DNA of 64,000 bases, from positions 17,952 through 81,951 of the forward strand of contig CAYYQW010000006.1 in assembly GCA_964472505.1 (NCBI GenBank), written 5' to 3'. The translations under genes were made by a program, and so were the position numbers. Shown in pieces: positions 16,803 to 25,773 of this stretch (its first letter is position 1; each line of letters opens with the position of its first letter). Below the pieces are notes generated by a model. The model was not told the DNA's origin. It was given only the letters and a program-made list of their open reading frames with translations, and ran no database searches. The DNA is from JAYEIA01 sp964472505. Lineage in GTDB: Bacteria > Bacteroidota > Bacteroidia > Bacteroidales > JAADGE01.

Positions 16803-18314
16803 TTACAATAATTTCCCTACGGATTGTTTTCTTCCGAAATCCTTCCAACGCTTTGTTTCTTGGGTTTTCAGACTTCCGTTGCCGTTCGATTTAAGATTTT
16901 CAACAAATTGCAAGTAGGCCGTAACGGCCGCCAAGTCTTCCAAAGTTTCATTGGTTTCGGGTTTTTGAAGTAAAAAGTCTATATTATCTTCAATAAACTT
17001 AGTATCGTAGCGGCCTTGGACAAATGCCGGTGCCTGCATGATGCGACGAATAAAATTTAGGGAATTTTTTACACCGGTGAGTTTATATTCGTCAATGGCA
17101 CGAATCATGCGGTCGATGGCTTCACGGCGATTGCTGCCCCAAACAATGAGTTTGGAAATCATGGGGTCGTAGTGAATCGGAATTTCAAAACCGCTGTACA
17201 CATAACCATCGTTACGCACGCCAATTCCGGAAGGCTCGCGAATGTATGAGATGGTACCGGGATTAGGCATAAAGTTATTTTCGGGATCTTCGGCATACAC
17301 GCGTATTTCTATGGCATGGCCAAACTGCCTGACATCTTCTTGCCGGATTTTAAGCTTTTGATTGTCGGCAATTTTGATTTGCTCTTTCACCAGATCAATG
17401 CCGGTCGTAAGTTCCGTTACCGGATGCTCCACTTGCAGGCGAGTATTCATTTCCAGAAAATAATAATTTCTGTTATCGTCAACAAGAAATTCCACGGTAC
17501 CGGCACCGGAATAGTTTACGGCTTTAGCGGCAGCTACGGCTTTTTCGCCCATTTCTTTGCGAAGTTCAGCCGTCATTAAAGGCGAGGGCGTTTCTTCCAC
17601 TACTTTTTGATGGCGCCGCTGTACCGAGCATTCGCGCTCGTTCAGATGAATGCAATTGCCGTGATTATCGGCCAAAATCTGAAATTCGATATGATGCGGG
17701 GAGCTGACAAATTTTTCGATATACACATCTGCATTTCCAAAGGCCGATTGGGCTTCGGACTTAGCTTGGCGCACACCGGTAATGAGTTCCTCATCGTTTG
17801 TAACCAAACGCATACCCTTACCGCCGCCGCCTGCCGTGGCTTTCACCATAATGGGATAGCCGATTTGGTCGGCTTTTTGCAGCAACAGTTTTTCATCGGC
17901 AATGTCTTCTTTGGTTCCGGGAACTACCGGCACACCGGAATCAAGCATTTTTTTGCGTGCCGTAATTTTATCGCCCATGGTTTCAATGGCATAAGCATCC
18001 GGCCCTATGAAAACAATGCCTTCGCTTTTGCAACGCTCAGAAAAACAGGCATTTTCCGATAAAAAACCGTAACCCGGATGAATGGCTTCGGCTCCGCTTT
18101 GTTTGGCTGCGGCAATAATTTTATCCTGATTCAAATAACTTTCGGCCGAAGAAGCGGGACCTATACAGTAGGCTTCATCAGCTAATTTTACGTGGAGTGA
18201 ACTGCGATCCGGCTCAGAAAATACGGCTACGGTTTGTATGTCCATCTCCCGACAGGAACGAATAACGCGTACGGCTATTTCACCCCGGTTGGCAATTAGA
18301 ATTTTTTTAAACAT
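16803..18314 (-). CDS. Acyl-CoA carboxylase biotin carboxylase subunit (AccC-like)
   Basis: 503 residues. N-terminal KKILIANRGEIAVRVIRSCREM, ATP-grasp glycine loop KATAGGGGKGMRLV, ERECSVQRRHQKVVEE, and FLEMNTRLQVEHPVTE, all standard biotin carboxylase sites. It makes carboxybiotin on the carrier encoded next, using ATP and bicarbonate. About 50 residues past the usual AccC end (450) form a polar tail, as in stand-alone propionyl-CoA carboxylase alpha subunits that have lost the fused carrier domain. It is first in the operon, with a TTG-N20-TAGATTTA promoter just upstream. Confidence 0.92.
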   Translation of the reverse strand: MFKKILIANRGEIAVRVIRSCREMDIQTVAVFSEPDRSSLHVKLADEAYCIGPASSAESYLNQDKIIAAAKQSGAEAIHPGYGFLSENACFSERCKSEGIVFIGPDAYAIETMGDKITARKKMLDSGVPVVPGTKEDIADEKLLLQKADQIGYPIMVKATAGGGGKGMRLVTNDEELITGVRQAKSEAQSAFGNADVYIEKFVSSPHHIEFQILADNHGNCIHLNERECSVQRRHQKVVEETPSPLMTAELRKEMGEKAVAAAKAVNYSGAGTVEFLVDDNRNYYFLEMNTRLQVEHPVTELTTGIDLVKEQIKIADNQKLKIRQEDVRQFGHAIEIRVYAEDPENNFMPNPGTISYIREPSGIGVRNDGYVYSGFEIPIHYDPMISKLIVWGSNRREAIDRMIRAIDEYKLTGVKNSLNFIRRIMQAPAFVQGRYDTKFIEDNIDFLLQKPETNETLEDLAAVTAYLQFVENLKSNGNGSLKTQETKRWKDFGRKQSVGKLL

Positions 18315-18349
18315 AATGCTCAGTTTTCAAATTATCTTATGTGGAATGG

Positions 18350-18380
18350 TAAATCTAATAAAAATCCGGGTTTTTTCCAA
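18350..18380 (-). promoter_or_regulatory. Promoter of the carboxylase operon
   Basis: Read on the minus strand: TTG (plus 18378-18380), 20-base spacer, TAGATTTA (plus 18350-18357), 36 bases before the start codon. It fits the Bacteroidota -33/-7 consensus except for A in place of the last G. Confidence 0.6.
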
Positions 18381-18420
18381 TTTGAATTTACAGATTTTTG
18401 TTTCTCAGGTGAAGTCCTCG

Positions 18421-18946
18421 AATTAATGCCACTAAGACGCTAAGGCACGAAGGAAAAAATAATTATGCAGTCGGAGTTTTCTACTTGGCTTTGTGCCTTG
18501 GTGTCTTTGTGGCAAATTATCTTGAATCCTTACTCCAAACATATAGAAAAATTACAATAAATCGGATTACATCTTTATATTAAAAGCTTGAATTAATGCC
18601 ACTAAGACGCTAAGGCACGAAGAAAAAAATATGCAGTCGGAGTTTTCTACTTGGCTTTGTGCCTTGGTGTCTTTATGGCAAATTATCTTGAATCCTTATT
18701 CCAAACATATAGAAAAATTACAATAAATCGGATTACATCTTTATATTAAAAGCTNNNNNNNNNNNNNNNNNNNNNNNNNNNNNNNNNNNNNNNNNNNNNN
18801 NNNNNNNNNNNNNNNNNNNNNNNNNNNNNNNNNNNNNNNNNNNNNNNNNNNNNNTGAATTAATGCCACTAAGACGCTAAGGCACGAAGGAAAAAATATGC
18901 AGTCGGAGTTTTCTACTTGGCTTTGTGCCTTGCTGTCTTTGTGGCG
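18421..18946. repeat. Tandem array of about 170-bp palindromic repeats (three copies seen, interrupted by gap)
   Basis: Copy 1 runs 18421-18590, copy 2 from 18591 to the gap at 18755, copy 3 from 18855 to about 18946, where it stops without the tail. Each copy has a left arm, TGCCACTAAGACGCTAAGGC and onward (18427-18452), and a right arm ending GTGTCTTTGTGGCA (18489-18514). The arms pair at 22 of 26 positions, and most mismatches are G-T compatible. A tail of about 76 bases follows (…ATCGGATTACATCTTTATATT). The array breaks the assembly, so the true copy number is unknown. Confidence 0.85.
18755..18854. other. Assembly gap (100 N)
   Basis: Exactly 100 N within the tandem repeat array, a conventional scaffold gap of unknown real length. 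Sequence on both sides is the same repeat family, so the break was probably caused by it. Confidence 0.98.
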
Positions 18947-19052
18947 GATATTTTTGGCAATTTCATTAATAAAACCGGCGATAAGATTGACCGATTTTTG
19001 CTAACTTGCAGGCTTAAAGTTTTAGTTTTAAAAAATAATCACAGCTGTATTT

Positions 19053-19607
19053 ATGAACGTAAAGCATGAAGAAATCAAGAATACTTTAGAAAACATATCG
19101 CGCGAAAAAGCCGACCGTCTTATTGAAAACTGTCGAGAAAATCCGGAATATACAGAACAAATCTACCGGCTAAGTATACAAAACAGTCATCCCAACAGTT
19201 GGCGTGCTTCATGGGTTCTTGTACATTTGAATAACAAATATCCCGAGCTTCTGAAAAACTATACGGAACGCATGATTGAGGATCTGCCCTCTCTTAAAAA
19301 CAATCGACAGCAAGTCAGCTTTTTTCAAATACTGCGCATGCAAGATTACAATACCGATGATGCGGGCGAACTTTTTGATATTGCCCTGAATAATTTGATT
19401 GCCGCCGGAAAACAAATGTATGTGCAACAAAATTCCTTATTATTTTTGGAAGATTTTATTTGTCGTGTACCGGAATTGGCGTCCGAGCTTGCAGAGGTTC
19501 TAAGGGGCGAAAATAATCTGCGCAACAACCATTCCATACATTTGGCTTTGAAACGAATTTATAAAACTTTGGATGACGTAAAAAACACAGAAAAAGAAAC
19601 AAACTGA
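19053..19607 (+). CDS. Alpha-helical (HEAT-like) cytoplasmic protein of unknown function
   Basis: 184 residues, no signal or membrane segment. The sequence is made of amphipathic helices of 15-20 residues, for example HEEIKNTLENISREKADRL, then NSWRASWVLVHLNNKYPELL, which resembles a HEAT/ARM-type repeat turn. The tail is charged (EKETN). No enzyme motif seen. The gene stands alone right after the repeat array and ends one base before the convergent M28 peptidase gene, so transcription from the two must collide here. Confidence 0.6.
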   Translation: MNVKHEEIKNTLENISREKADRLIENCRENPEYTEQIYRLSIQNSHPNSWRASWVLVHLNNKYPELLKNYTERMIEDLPSLKNNRQQVSFFQILRMQDYNTDDAGELFDIALNNLIAAGKQMYVQQNSLLFLEDFICRVPELASELAEVLRGENNLRNNHSIHLALKRIYKTLDDVKNTEKETN

Positions 19608-19608
19608 T

Positions 19609-21069
19609 TTACATCTTCATGCGTCTTTGTATGCTGTGATAAATAATTTTTGTAATAATGGTCATGTTCTCATAATCCAATTTTTCCGAAGTATCTCGCG
19701 GGCTGTGATAATCCGGGTGCAAACCGGTGAAAAAAACCAATACCGGAACATTTTTTTGTGCAAAGTTATAATGATCGGATGCTACTTTGTATGTCATTCG
19801 AACAAGCACGCCGGGAGTACGATCCACTTTGAAATCGTAGGTTTTACGAGCAAATCGCTTGGATTGACGAATTAATGTCGATGTTTTCTTGCCGTAACCG
19901 TTCAGATACACGTAATCTTCTCTTAGAGTAGTGTCTTCGGAAAAATCCTTGGATTCTCTCAAAACCATGGCAGAAATCATGTTGTATTTTACACTTTTGC
20001 CAATCATATCCATATTGATATTCAATACGTAATTAAAAGTATCGAACCACGGGCTTTCGGTAAAATATTTTGATCCCCACAGCCCCAATTCTTCGGCCGA
20101 AACAGCCAAAAAAACAATGGATTTTTCGGGCGGTGTTTCGCTGTGAGCAAAAGCTTTAGCAAGCTCAATTAATGCCGCAGTACCGGAAGCATTATCATCG
20201 GCACCGTAATTAATGCCTTTCGTTGTTTCGCCGATATGATCGTAATGAGCCGTAATAACAATGCAGTTTTCTCTGTCTTTTCCTTCGATATATGCCACTA
20301 CATTTTCGGTTTCTATTTCCTTGCCTTCCGGTGCCCGGTAACGGTTTCGGACTTGTCCCTCTAAGGGAATTACTTCCGGGGCTGTCAGCAGTTTATCAGC
20401 TTGCGCTTCATCCAAATTAAATAAGCTTGCAAAATCGGCTTCCGGCAGGAAAATAAAATCAATCTCGGAGGACAGTTTTTCAATTTCTTCAAAATAATTT
20501 TCGGAAAGTTTGTTTTGCAGATGCAGGCGAGCCATGTTTTTTTTGTAATGATTAAAATACGGACGAACTGAACTTTCACGTATTATTACCAAAATCTGCT
20601 TAAAATTTTCGGCTTCTAATTTTTCAGCACTTTCATTGAGTTTTTTTAGCGATTCGGGAATTATCACCGCCGTTGTTTCTGAATACCCTGCGGGCACTTC
20701 GGCTTTGGGCGGGATTAACAAAAACTTTTGATTCTCGGTTTGCGGTTCTTTGCTTGAAATATAATTAACAAAAAAAGAATCCTTTGCGGAATACAAATAA
20801 CCGGATGCCGGACTTTTTCCCGTAAGCACAAATTTCTGATAATAATCTTCGCTACCGCCCGGAAAAGTTTTCAAACCGGCTTTCTTAAACTGAGCAGCGA
20901 TATATGCTGCAGCTTTCTTTTGGCCCTCAGTGCCGGAATCTCGGCCTTTTAATTCTTCCGATGCCAGATAATAAACGTGTTCCTTTAAGTGGCTTTGCTT
21001 AATGGTTTCCTGTGCCGGGGAAAGACTAAAAATACTAAGCAAAACTAACAGTAAAAAGCTTGTTCTCAT
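19609..21069 (-). CDS. Secreted M28 family zinc aminopeptidase
   Basis: 486 residues. Signal peptide about 1-19 (LLVLLSIFSLSPAQ). Zinc ligands and catalytic residues of M28 are in order: AHYDHIG (His and Asp), GADDNASGTAAL (bridging Asp), SAEELGLWGSKYF (catalytic Glu and second Glu), NINMDMIGK (Asp) and the late VASDHYNFA (His). An inserted region before AHYDHIG (about residues 100-250) corresponds to a PA-like domain. The family releases N-terminal amino acids from peptides in the periplasm or outside. The gene lies downstream of DmsC on the same strand, about 100 bases away, with no evident link. Confidence 0.88.
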   Translation of the reverse strand: MRTSFLLLVLLSIFSLSPAQETIKQSHLKEHVYYLASEELKGRDSGTEGQKKAAAYIAAQFKKAGLKTFPGGSEDYYQKFVLTGKSPASGYLYSAKDSFFVNYISSKEPQTENQKFLLIPPKAEVPAGYSETTAVIIPESLKKLNESAEKLEAENFKQILVIIRESSVRPYFNHYKKNMARLHLQNKLSENYFEEIEKLSSEIDFIFLPEADFASLFNLDEAQADKLLTAPEVIPLEGQVRNRYRAPEGKEIETENVVAYIEGKDRENCIVITAHYDHIGETTKGINYGADDNASGTAALIELAKAFAHSETPPEKSIVFLAVSAEELGLWGSKYFTESPWFDTFNYVLNINMDMIGKSVKYNMISAMVLRESKDFSEDTTLREDYVYLNGYGKKTSTLIRQSKRFARKTYDFKVDRTPGVLVRMTYKVASDHYNFAQKNVPVLVFFTGLHPDYHSPRDTSEKLDYENMTIITKIIYHSIQRRMKM

Positions 21070-21170
21070 GGTTTTATGTGCTTAAGTCGTATATTTCAAA
21101 AATTGAAACATACGATTGGTTAATTTATGTTTCCTGTATTCTGTTTTACAATAAATCTGCCGACCGCTCA

Positions 21171-22022
21171 TTACAAGCCTGTTCGGTAAAATACGGCATA
21201 AAATGCAGCTCTTGCAATTATTTCGGAAATAAGAAAAAACACAAAAGGCAAATATATTACAAAGGGCATTTTCTTTAACCAGTTTTTTGGGTAAACCATA
21301 AATGAGAATAATACAGCTCCGAAAAACAAACTGAACCACCGAAACAATCTTAAATATTCGTCAAAAGCTTTGGGTTTAAAGGCGGCATTCTCCGCAATTG
21401 TGTCCGGTTTAATAAAAAATGTATTCGCTATAATTATTATAATCACCACTACTGTCAGACCAAGCAAAGCTTTAACTCTGCTGTCGGAACGCATGCTGTT
21501 GCCGATTTTTATTTCATAATGAAAAAACAATGCAAGAACAAAAGCGGAACCGAGGAGCAAAGCGCTTGAATAAAACTCAATCATAGTTGAGGCGCTGTTC
21601 CAAGGCGGCACCGTAGGTATTATGTACAGTTTTGACATGGCATAAATCATGCCTGCGCCTATTGCGGCAGCCGCCAAAACAAATGCTCGGTAAAACTTTG
21701 GTGTCGGTTTTCTGAAATGAAAAATAAAATTGAGCATTACAAGCACAAACAAAAACAAGGATACCATGAATATCTCTCTGCTGAGCCATGAAGTTTTCAG
21801 ATTGCTCAAAGCATAAAGTGCATTCACCGGATTGTTCAAATGGAAAAATGACAATACCAATGCCGCAGCCATAAGCCCGGTGGCAAAATACAAGGCTTTA
21901 GCGATAAGCCCGGTGCGAATATTTTTATTCAAAAACAAAAAAGGCAATACAGCAATCATAATGCCGGCAGCTGTTTGAGAAAACAGGGTAAATAACACGA
22001 GCGACCATTCACTGTTAAGCAT
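21171..22022 (-). CDS. dmsC: DMSO reductase anchor subunit (DmsC family)
   Basis: 283 residues with eight hydrophobic segments and very little between them. It starts SEWSLVLFTLFSQTAAGI, typical of DmsC, including the early Gln/Thr positions. The ATG overlaps the dmsB end by 8 bases (22015-22022), so translation is probably coupled. DmsC anchors the DmsAB pair on the membrane and passes menaquinol electrons to the iron-sulfur subunit. Confidence 0.85.
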   Translation of the reverse strand: MLNSEWSLVLFTLFSQTAAGIMIAVLPFLFLNKNIRTGLIAKALYFATGLMAAALVLSFFHLNNPVNALYALSNLKTSWLSREIFMVSLFLFVLVMLNFIFHFRKPTPKFYRAFVLAAAAIGAGMIYAMSKLYIIPTVPPWNSASTMIEFYSSALLLGSAFVLALFFHYEIKIGNSMRSDSRVKALLGLTVVVIIIIIANTFFIKPDTIAENAAFKPKAFDEYLRLFRWFSLFFGAVLFSFMVYPKNWLKKMPFVIYLPFVFFLISEIIARAAFYAVFYRTGL

Positions 22023-22635
22023 TTTTCACCTCCTCTTGATTTATAATTGTCCAATTTTTAGATTTTTCGGCAGAATGATGTTTTTTTATAATAACGGAAG
22101 GCCGGGTATGATGCTCCGGCGGCAAGGGAAACACATTGTTATGCTTGCCATATTTGCGCTCCAATTCATCAAGCTCTCCTACTTCCAAAACTCGCATGGG
22201 ACAGGCTGCCACACAAGCCGGCAACTTTCCTTCTTCAAGATAATCATTGCATAAAGTACACTTGGTCATAATGCCTGTCTCTTTATTTAGGCTCAAAGCA
22301 TCGTAGGGACAAGCCCATTGGCAATAAGCACAGCCCATGCAACGGTCTTCGTCAATCAGTACCACACCCCGATTGTTTTTGTATATGGCTTGATTGGGGC
22401 AGGATTTCAGGCAAATGGGATCGCGGCAATGGTTGCAAGCCATGGAGACATTGTAGGCCCCAATGTTTGAAGTCCAAGCGGTATTTTCTTGTATCCAGTC
22501 TCCGCCGCATACTTCATATACTTTTCTCCAAGATATTTTGTTTTCCAAATTATGTTTGTCTTTGCATGCGACCTGACAAGTTTTACAACCGGAACAGCGC
22601 GATGAATCGAAATAGAAAGCTTTTTGTTTTGTCAT
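22015..22635 (-). CDS. dmsB: DMSO reductase iron-sulfur subunit (DmsB family)
   Basis: 206 residues. Four ferredoxin-type cysteine clusters can be read: CSGCKTCQVAC, CNHCRDPICLKSCP, CMGCAYCQWACP and CTLCNDYL...CVAACP. These are the four [4Fe-4S] sites of DmsB-type electron-transfer subunits. N-terminal QKAFYFDSSRC matches the family. It sits 5 bases downstream of dmsA. The C-terminal 25 residues are basic and unconserved. Confidence 0.92.
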   Translation of the reverse strand: MTKQKAFYFDSSRCSGCKTCQVACKDKHNLENKISWRKVYEVCGGDWIQENTAWTSNIGAYNVSMACNHCRDPICLKSCPNQAIYKNNRGVVLIDEDRCMGCAYCQWACPYDALSLNKETGIMTKCTLCNDYLEEGKLPACVAACPMRVLEVGELDELERKYGKHNNVFPLPPEHHTRPSVIIKKHHSAEKSKNWTIINQEEVKNA

Positions 22636-22640
22636 GGTAT

Positions 22641-25064
22641 TTATGCTTTTTCAATTTGCACCATAATGGTATGCTGTGCATTACCGAATGCCAAAGGTGT
22701 CCATTTATGAGAGGTAAGTACGTTTACATTTCCGCGCCTGTCTATACCGTCCTCATCCGGCTGCCACCAGGCGCCTTGCGGTATGTCCACCACACCCGGC
22801 ATCATTTTAGGCGTGATGCGGCAAGGCATAATTATTTTTCCCCGATCGTTGTATATCAAAACCTTATCGCCGTTTTGAATGCTTCTTTTCCGGGCATCCA
22901 AGGGATTAATAAAAACACGCTGCGGAAATGCTTCCTCCAACCAATCAATACCGTCGTGGGTAGAATGCACCCGCGGCATGTAATGATGCCCCAATGCCTG
23001 CAGAGGAAACTTTTTACTTTCCTCTCCGAAAGGGCTTTCCCACTCTTGTATGTATTTGGGAACGGGCGGTATTTCCGAAGGCTTGTTCATATCGAACAAA
23101 GGTTTAGAGAAAAGCTCAATTTTACCGGTAGGCGTATTCAGCGGATGCTTTTCAGGGTTTTTTCTGAAATCGGTGAAAGCTACTGCCGGTTTTTTTACGG
23201 GTGTGGAATACACACCGGTATTCATTTCTTTAAACTTATCAATTTCGGGCACTTCCGGGAAACGCGTTTTTCTGTACACATCCAATGCCCATACAATCCA
23301 ATCTTTCTCATTTCTGTTTTGCGTATATGCTTCTTTTATGTCAAGTCTTTCGGCTATTTCGCTGCAAATTTGATAATCGCTTTTGGTTTCATCCGGCGGC
23401 TCAGTTATTTGGGGATTTAAAATGACCTCATCGCCGTATTTCCATCCGTCTTGCAAACCCCAAACTTCCATTTGGGTGCAAACAGGCAGCACCAAATCGG
23501 CAAAACGCGCCGAGGGCGTCATAAACTGATCCTGAACGGCTATAAACTCAAGCAAACTTTCATCTTTAAGAATTTCAACGGTTCGGTTCACATCGGCATG
23601 CTGGTTCACCAAAATATTGGAAGCCACAGACCAGATCAATTTGATGTTATTATCCAATTTTTCGACATTTACCAAACCGTCTTCTTTGGTCATTTCTTTT
23701 CCCCTCAGAATGGCTTCGGTCCAGAGAAAAACAGGAATACGTGCTTTTACCGGATTGCTGCCGGTTGGGAATACATTCCAAAACGGGCCGCCGTCATCGG
23801 CTTGCAGCGCCAAACCGCCGGCCCAACCGCCGGAAATGCCTACATTTCCGGTAATGGCTGCCAACACGCAACCACCCAAAACCGGCTGCTCACCATAGGC
23901 TCGCCTTTGCATTCCGTAGCCTTGATACAGCACGGCGGGTTTGCTTTGGGCATATTCTCGGGCAATTCGGCTTATGGTTTCTTTGGGTACGCCGCTGATA
24001 CTTTCGGCCCAAGCCGGCGTTTTAGGCTGATTATCATAAGTACCGAGAATATAATCTTTGTAGCTTTCTTCATTTTCGCAGCCTTCGGGCATTTGCGATT
24101 GGTCAAAACCCGAACAGCATTTTTCTATGAAACTTTTGTCATGCAAATTTTCCGTAATGATGACATAGGCCATGGCGCTCATCACGGCGACATCGGTACC
24201 GGGTCTTACGGGAATCCATTCATCGGCCAAAGCCACGGCGCTCATGGTCATTCGCGGATCAATACAAACGACTTTTGCTCCCCGTTCGCGTGCTATTTTC
24301 AGATAATACTCACTGTTGGTACCGTCACGCATTTCAGCCGGGTTCCATCCCCACATTAAAATATATTTTGAATTTACCCAATCCTGACGTTGATTTCCGG
24401 TAACATTGGTGCCGTAAACATAAGGCGTTGCCTTGCTTATGCAAGCCCAACTGTAGCTGTTGTAATAGCCCAACGAACCGCCGTAAAAATTTAACAAGCG
24501 AGCCGCAGTTTGTCGGCCGTTCATCTGATTGTAACTGCCTGTTCCGTATGGTATGTGAATGGCTGAATTGCCGTACTGATTCTTAACCCGTTTAAGTTCC
24601 GAAGCCATGCGATCCAAAGCTTCTTCCCAGGATATTCTTTCAAATTTTCCTTCGCCGCGTTTTCCCACGCGTTTTAAAGGATATTTAAGGCGATCTTTAT
24701 GATATTGCCGACGACGATATGCTCGCCCTCTTATGCAGGCTCTGAGCTGCGGGTCGGCCAATGTGTCGCCGGGCCGGTCGTCGGTTTCTATGCGCAGAAC
24801 TTTGCCTTCTTTTACATGCAGCTTCAAAACGCATCTTCCGCCGCAGTTATGTGCCGGACAGCCCGCCCGTATGATTGTAATACCGTCTTTCCGGCTTTCG
24901 ACAACACCCGTCGTGCGCTCCAATTCCTTTATGCAAGCCGCAAATGTTCCCGAAAGCGCAATGCCTCCGCTTATAAAAGCTCCCAGCTTAATAAAACTCC
25001 GGCGATCTATGGCCGTGTGAAGCGAAAAGCTTTTATCGGATTTTTTGTTTTCTGAATCGTGCAT
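22641..25064 (-). CDS. dmsA: Molybdopterin oxidoreductase catalytic subunit, DmsA-type
   Basis: 807 residues. Twin-arginine signal at about 22-45 (RRSFIKLGAFISGG), so it is exported folded. The N-terminal iron-sulfur site is CPAHNCGGRC with a later cysteine in LRACIRGR. The bis-MGD fold follows: IPYGTGSYN, YYNSYSWACISK (Ser at the position expected for the Mo ligand of the DMSO reductase group), ILMWGWNPAE, CIDPRMT, PTGKIELFSK, and the C-terminal HSTHDGIDWL. Length and neighbours (dmsB, dmsC) are standard. The substrate may be DMSO, TMAO or a related S- or N-oxide; the sequence alone does not decide. No dedicated chaperone gene (TorD/DmsD) is next to it. Confidence 0.88.
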   Translation of the reverse strand: MHDSENKKSDKSFSLHTAIDRRSFIKLGAFISGGIALSGTFAACIKELERTTGVVESRKDGITIIRAGCPAHNCGGRCVLKLHVKEGKVLRIETDDRPGDTLADPQLRACIRGRAYRRRQYHKDRLKYPLKRVGKRGEGKFERISWEEALDRMASELKRVKNQYGNSAIHIPYGTGSYNQMNGRQTAARLLNFYGGSLGYYNSYSWACISKATPYVYGTNVTGNQRQDWVNSKYILMWGWNPAEMRDGTNSEYYLKIARERGAKVVCIDPRMTMSAVALADEWIPVRPGTDVAVMSAMAYVIITENLHDKSFIEKCCSGFDQSQMPEGCENEESYKDYILGTYDNQPKTPAWAESISGVPKETISRIAREYAQSKPAVLYQGYGMQRRAYGEQPVLGGCVLAAITGNVGISGGWAGGLALQADDGGPFWNVFPTGSNPVKARIPVFLWTEAILRGKEMTKEDGLVNVEKLDNNIKLIWSVASNILVNQHADVNRTVEILKDESLLEFIAVQDQFMTPSARFADLVLPVCTQMEVWGLQDGWKYGDEVILNPQITEPPDETKSDYQICSEIAERLDIKEAYTQNRNEKDWIVWALDVYRKTRFPEVPEIDKFKEMNTGVYSTPVKKPAVAFTDFRKNPEKHPLNTPTGKIELFSKPLFDMNKPSEIPPVPKYIQEWESPFGEESKKFPLQALGHHYMPRVHSTHDGIDWLEEAFPQRVFINPLDARKRSIQNGDKVLIYNDRGKIIMPCRITPKMMPGVVDIPQGAWWQPDEDGIDRRGNVNVLTSHKWTPLAFGNAQHTIMVQIEKA

Positions 25065-25412
25065 TATCTAACTGTATGATTAATAGTTTTTTTAATGAAG
25101 AGCATAGATCAACCGTTTAATACAGTTTTTGGTTTTCTCACCTTCATTCGGAAAATAGTTTTCCTAATCACCGGCTAAACTACCGATTTTTTTCGTCTAA
25201 TTCATGGCTTTAAGCCGATAAAAGCCGTAAAAAAATATGTTTTAGGAAAGGGAATTGGGGGTTAAATATTCAAAGCACCTGGTTTAAAGAATGTCAGGGC
25301 TTGGGAGTTTACAATAATTTAATGAAAATAGCAAGCTTGCTTAATATTGTGTCATTTTTGTACTAAAATGCTGTAATAATATTCAACTTAAACCGGACAC
25401 ACAGATACCGGG

Positions 25413-25538
25413 CTACTTTTTTACAGGAGTAACAACTTCCGCATCCTTCCAAAAATCATCATCGGTTTCCGGAATATCGGAATAATCAATGTCTTCGTCT
25501 TTCATGTTTTTTAATCGTTCCCAATCTGTTTTTGACAT
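25413..25538 (-). CDS. Truncated BrnA-like antitoxin N-terminus (41 residues)
   Basis: The frame starts MSKTDWERLKNMKDEDIDYS and continues IPETDDDFWKDAEVV before TAG. This is the wording of the N-terminal half of BrnA-family antitoxins (DIDYSDIP...FWKDAE). The ribbon-helix-helix DNA-binding half that should follow is missing, and the sequence after the stop does not encode it in any frame I can see. No BrnT toxin gene is next to it. A TATATTTG box stands upstream. Either a relic of a lost toxin-antitoxin pair or a short real protein. Confidence 0.55.
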   Translation of the reverse strand: MSKTDWERLKNMKDEDIDYSDIPETDDDFWKDAEVVTPVKK

Positions 25539-25565
25539 GACTCTGTGGTTTATGATTATTTACTG

Positions 25566-25573
25566 CAAATATA
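25566..25573 (-). promoter_or_regulatory. -7 box TATATTTG upstream of truncated antitoxin ORF
   Basis: The minus-strand TATATTTG (CAAATATA on plus) lies 28 bases before the ATG at 25538. The -33 TTG is not evident. Confidence 0.4.
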
Positions 25574-25647
25574 CGAAATAACTATGGTAGCGAGCCACTT
25601 TTTTTGAACAAGTTAAAAATATATCAAATATATTAAAAACGCATAAA

Positions 25648-25731
25648 ATGAAAAAAAGCAAATTTAGTGAAAATCAAATCATTCAAATATTGAATGAAAA
25701 CGAAGCCGGTTATAGACCTGAACAAAGCTAA
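25648..25731 (+). pseudogene. IS3-family transposase OrfA remnant (27 residues)
   Basis: The frame MKKSKFSENQIIQILNENEA then GYRPEQS and TAA. The front matches the helix-turn-helix start of IS3-group OrfA proteins (KKSKFSE.QI..IL.E.EAG), which should continue for about 60-70 residues. Here it stops at once and no OrfB is present. It marks past insertion-sequence activity at the edge of the defence island. Confidence 0.75.
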
Positions 25732-25773
25732 TCATAAAAATGACAAGTATGCCTGATATGATGAGTGCCGGTA

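Larger units (their letters stand above)
25065..25773. other. Gene-poor stretch with gene debris
   Basis: About 700 bases between dmsA and the restriction enzyme. It contains a truncated antitoxin-like ORF with its own promoter (25413-25573) and an IS3 transposase fragment (25648-25731). The remaining 350 bases next to dmsA hold no open frame or strong hairpin. Confidence 0.7.

Noticed and set aside
18421..18946. CRISPR array
   Set aside because: The repeats are 170 bp with identical tails between palindromes, so there are no unique spacers, and no cas genes are near.
25065..25140. FNR/CRP-like operator upstream of dmsA
   Set aside because: A half-site TTGAT is present but no symmetric partner at the correct spacing.
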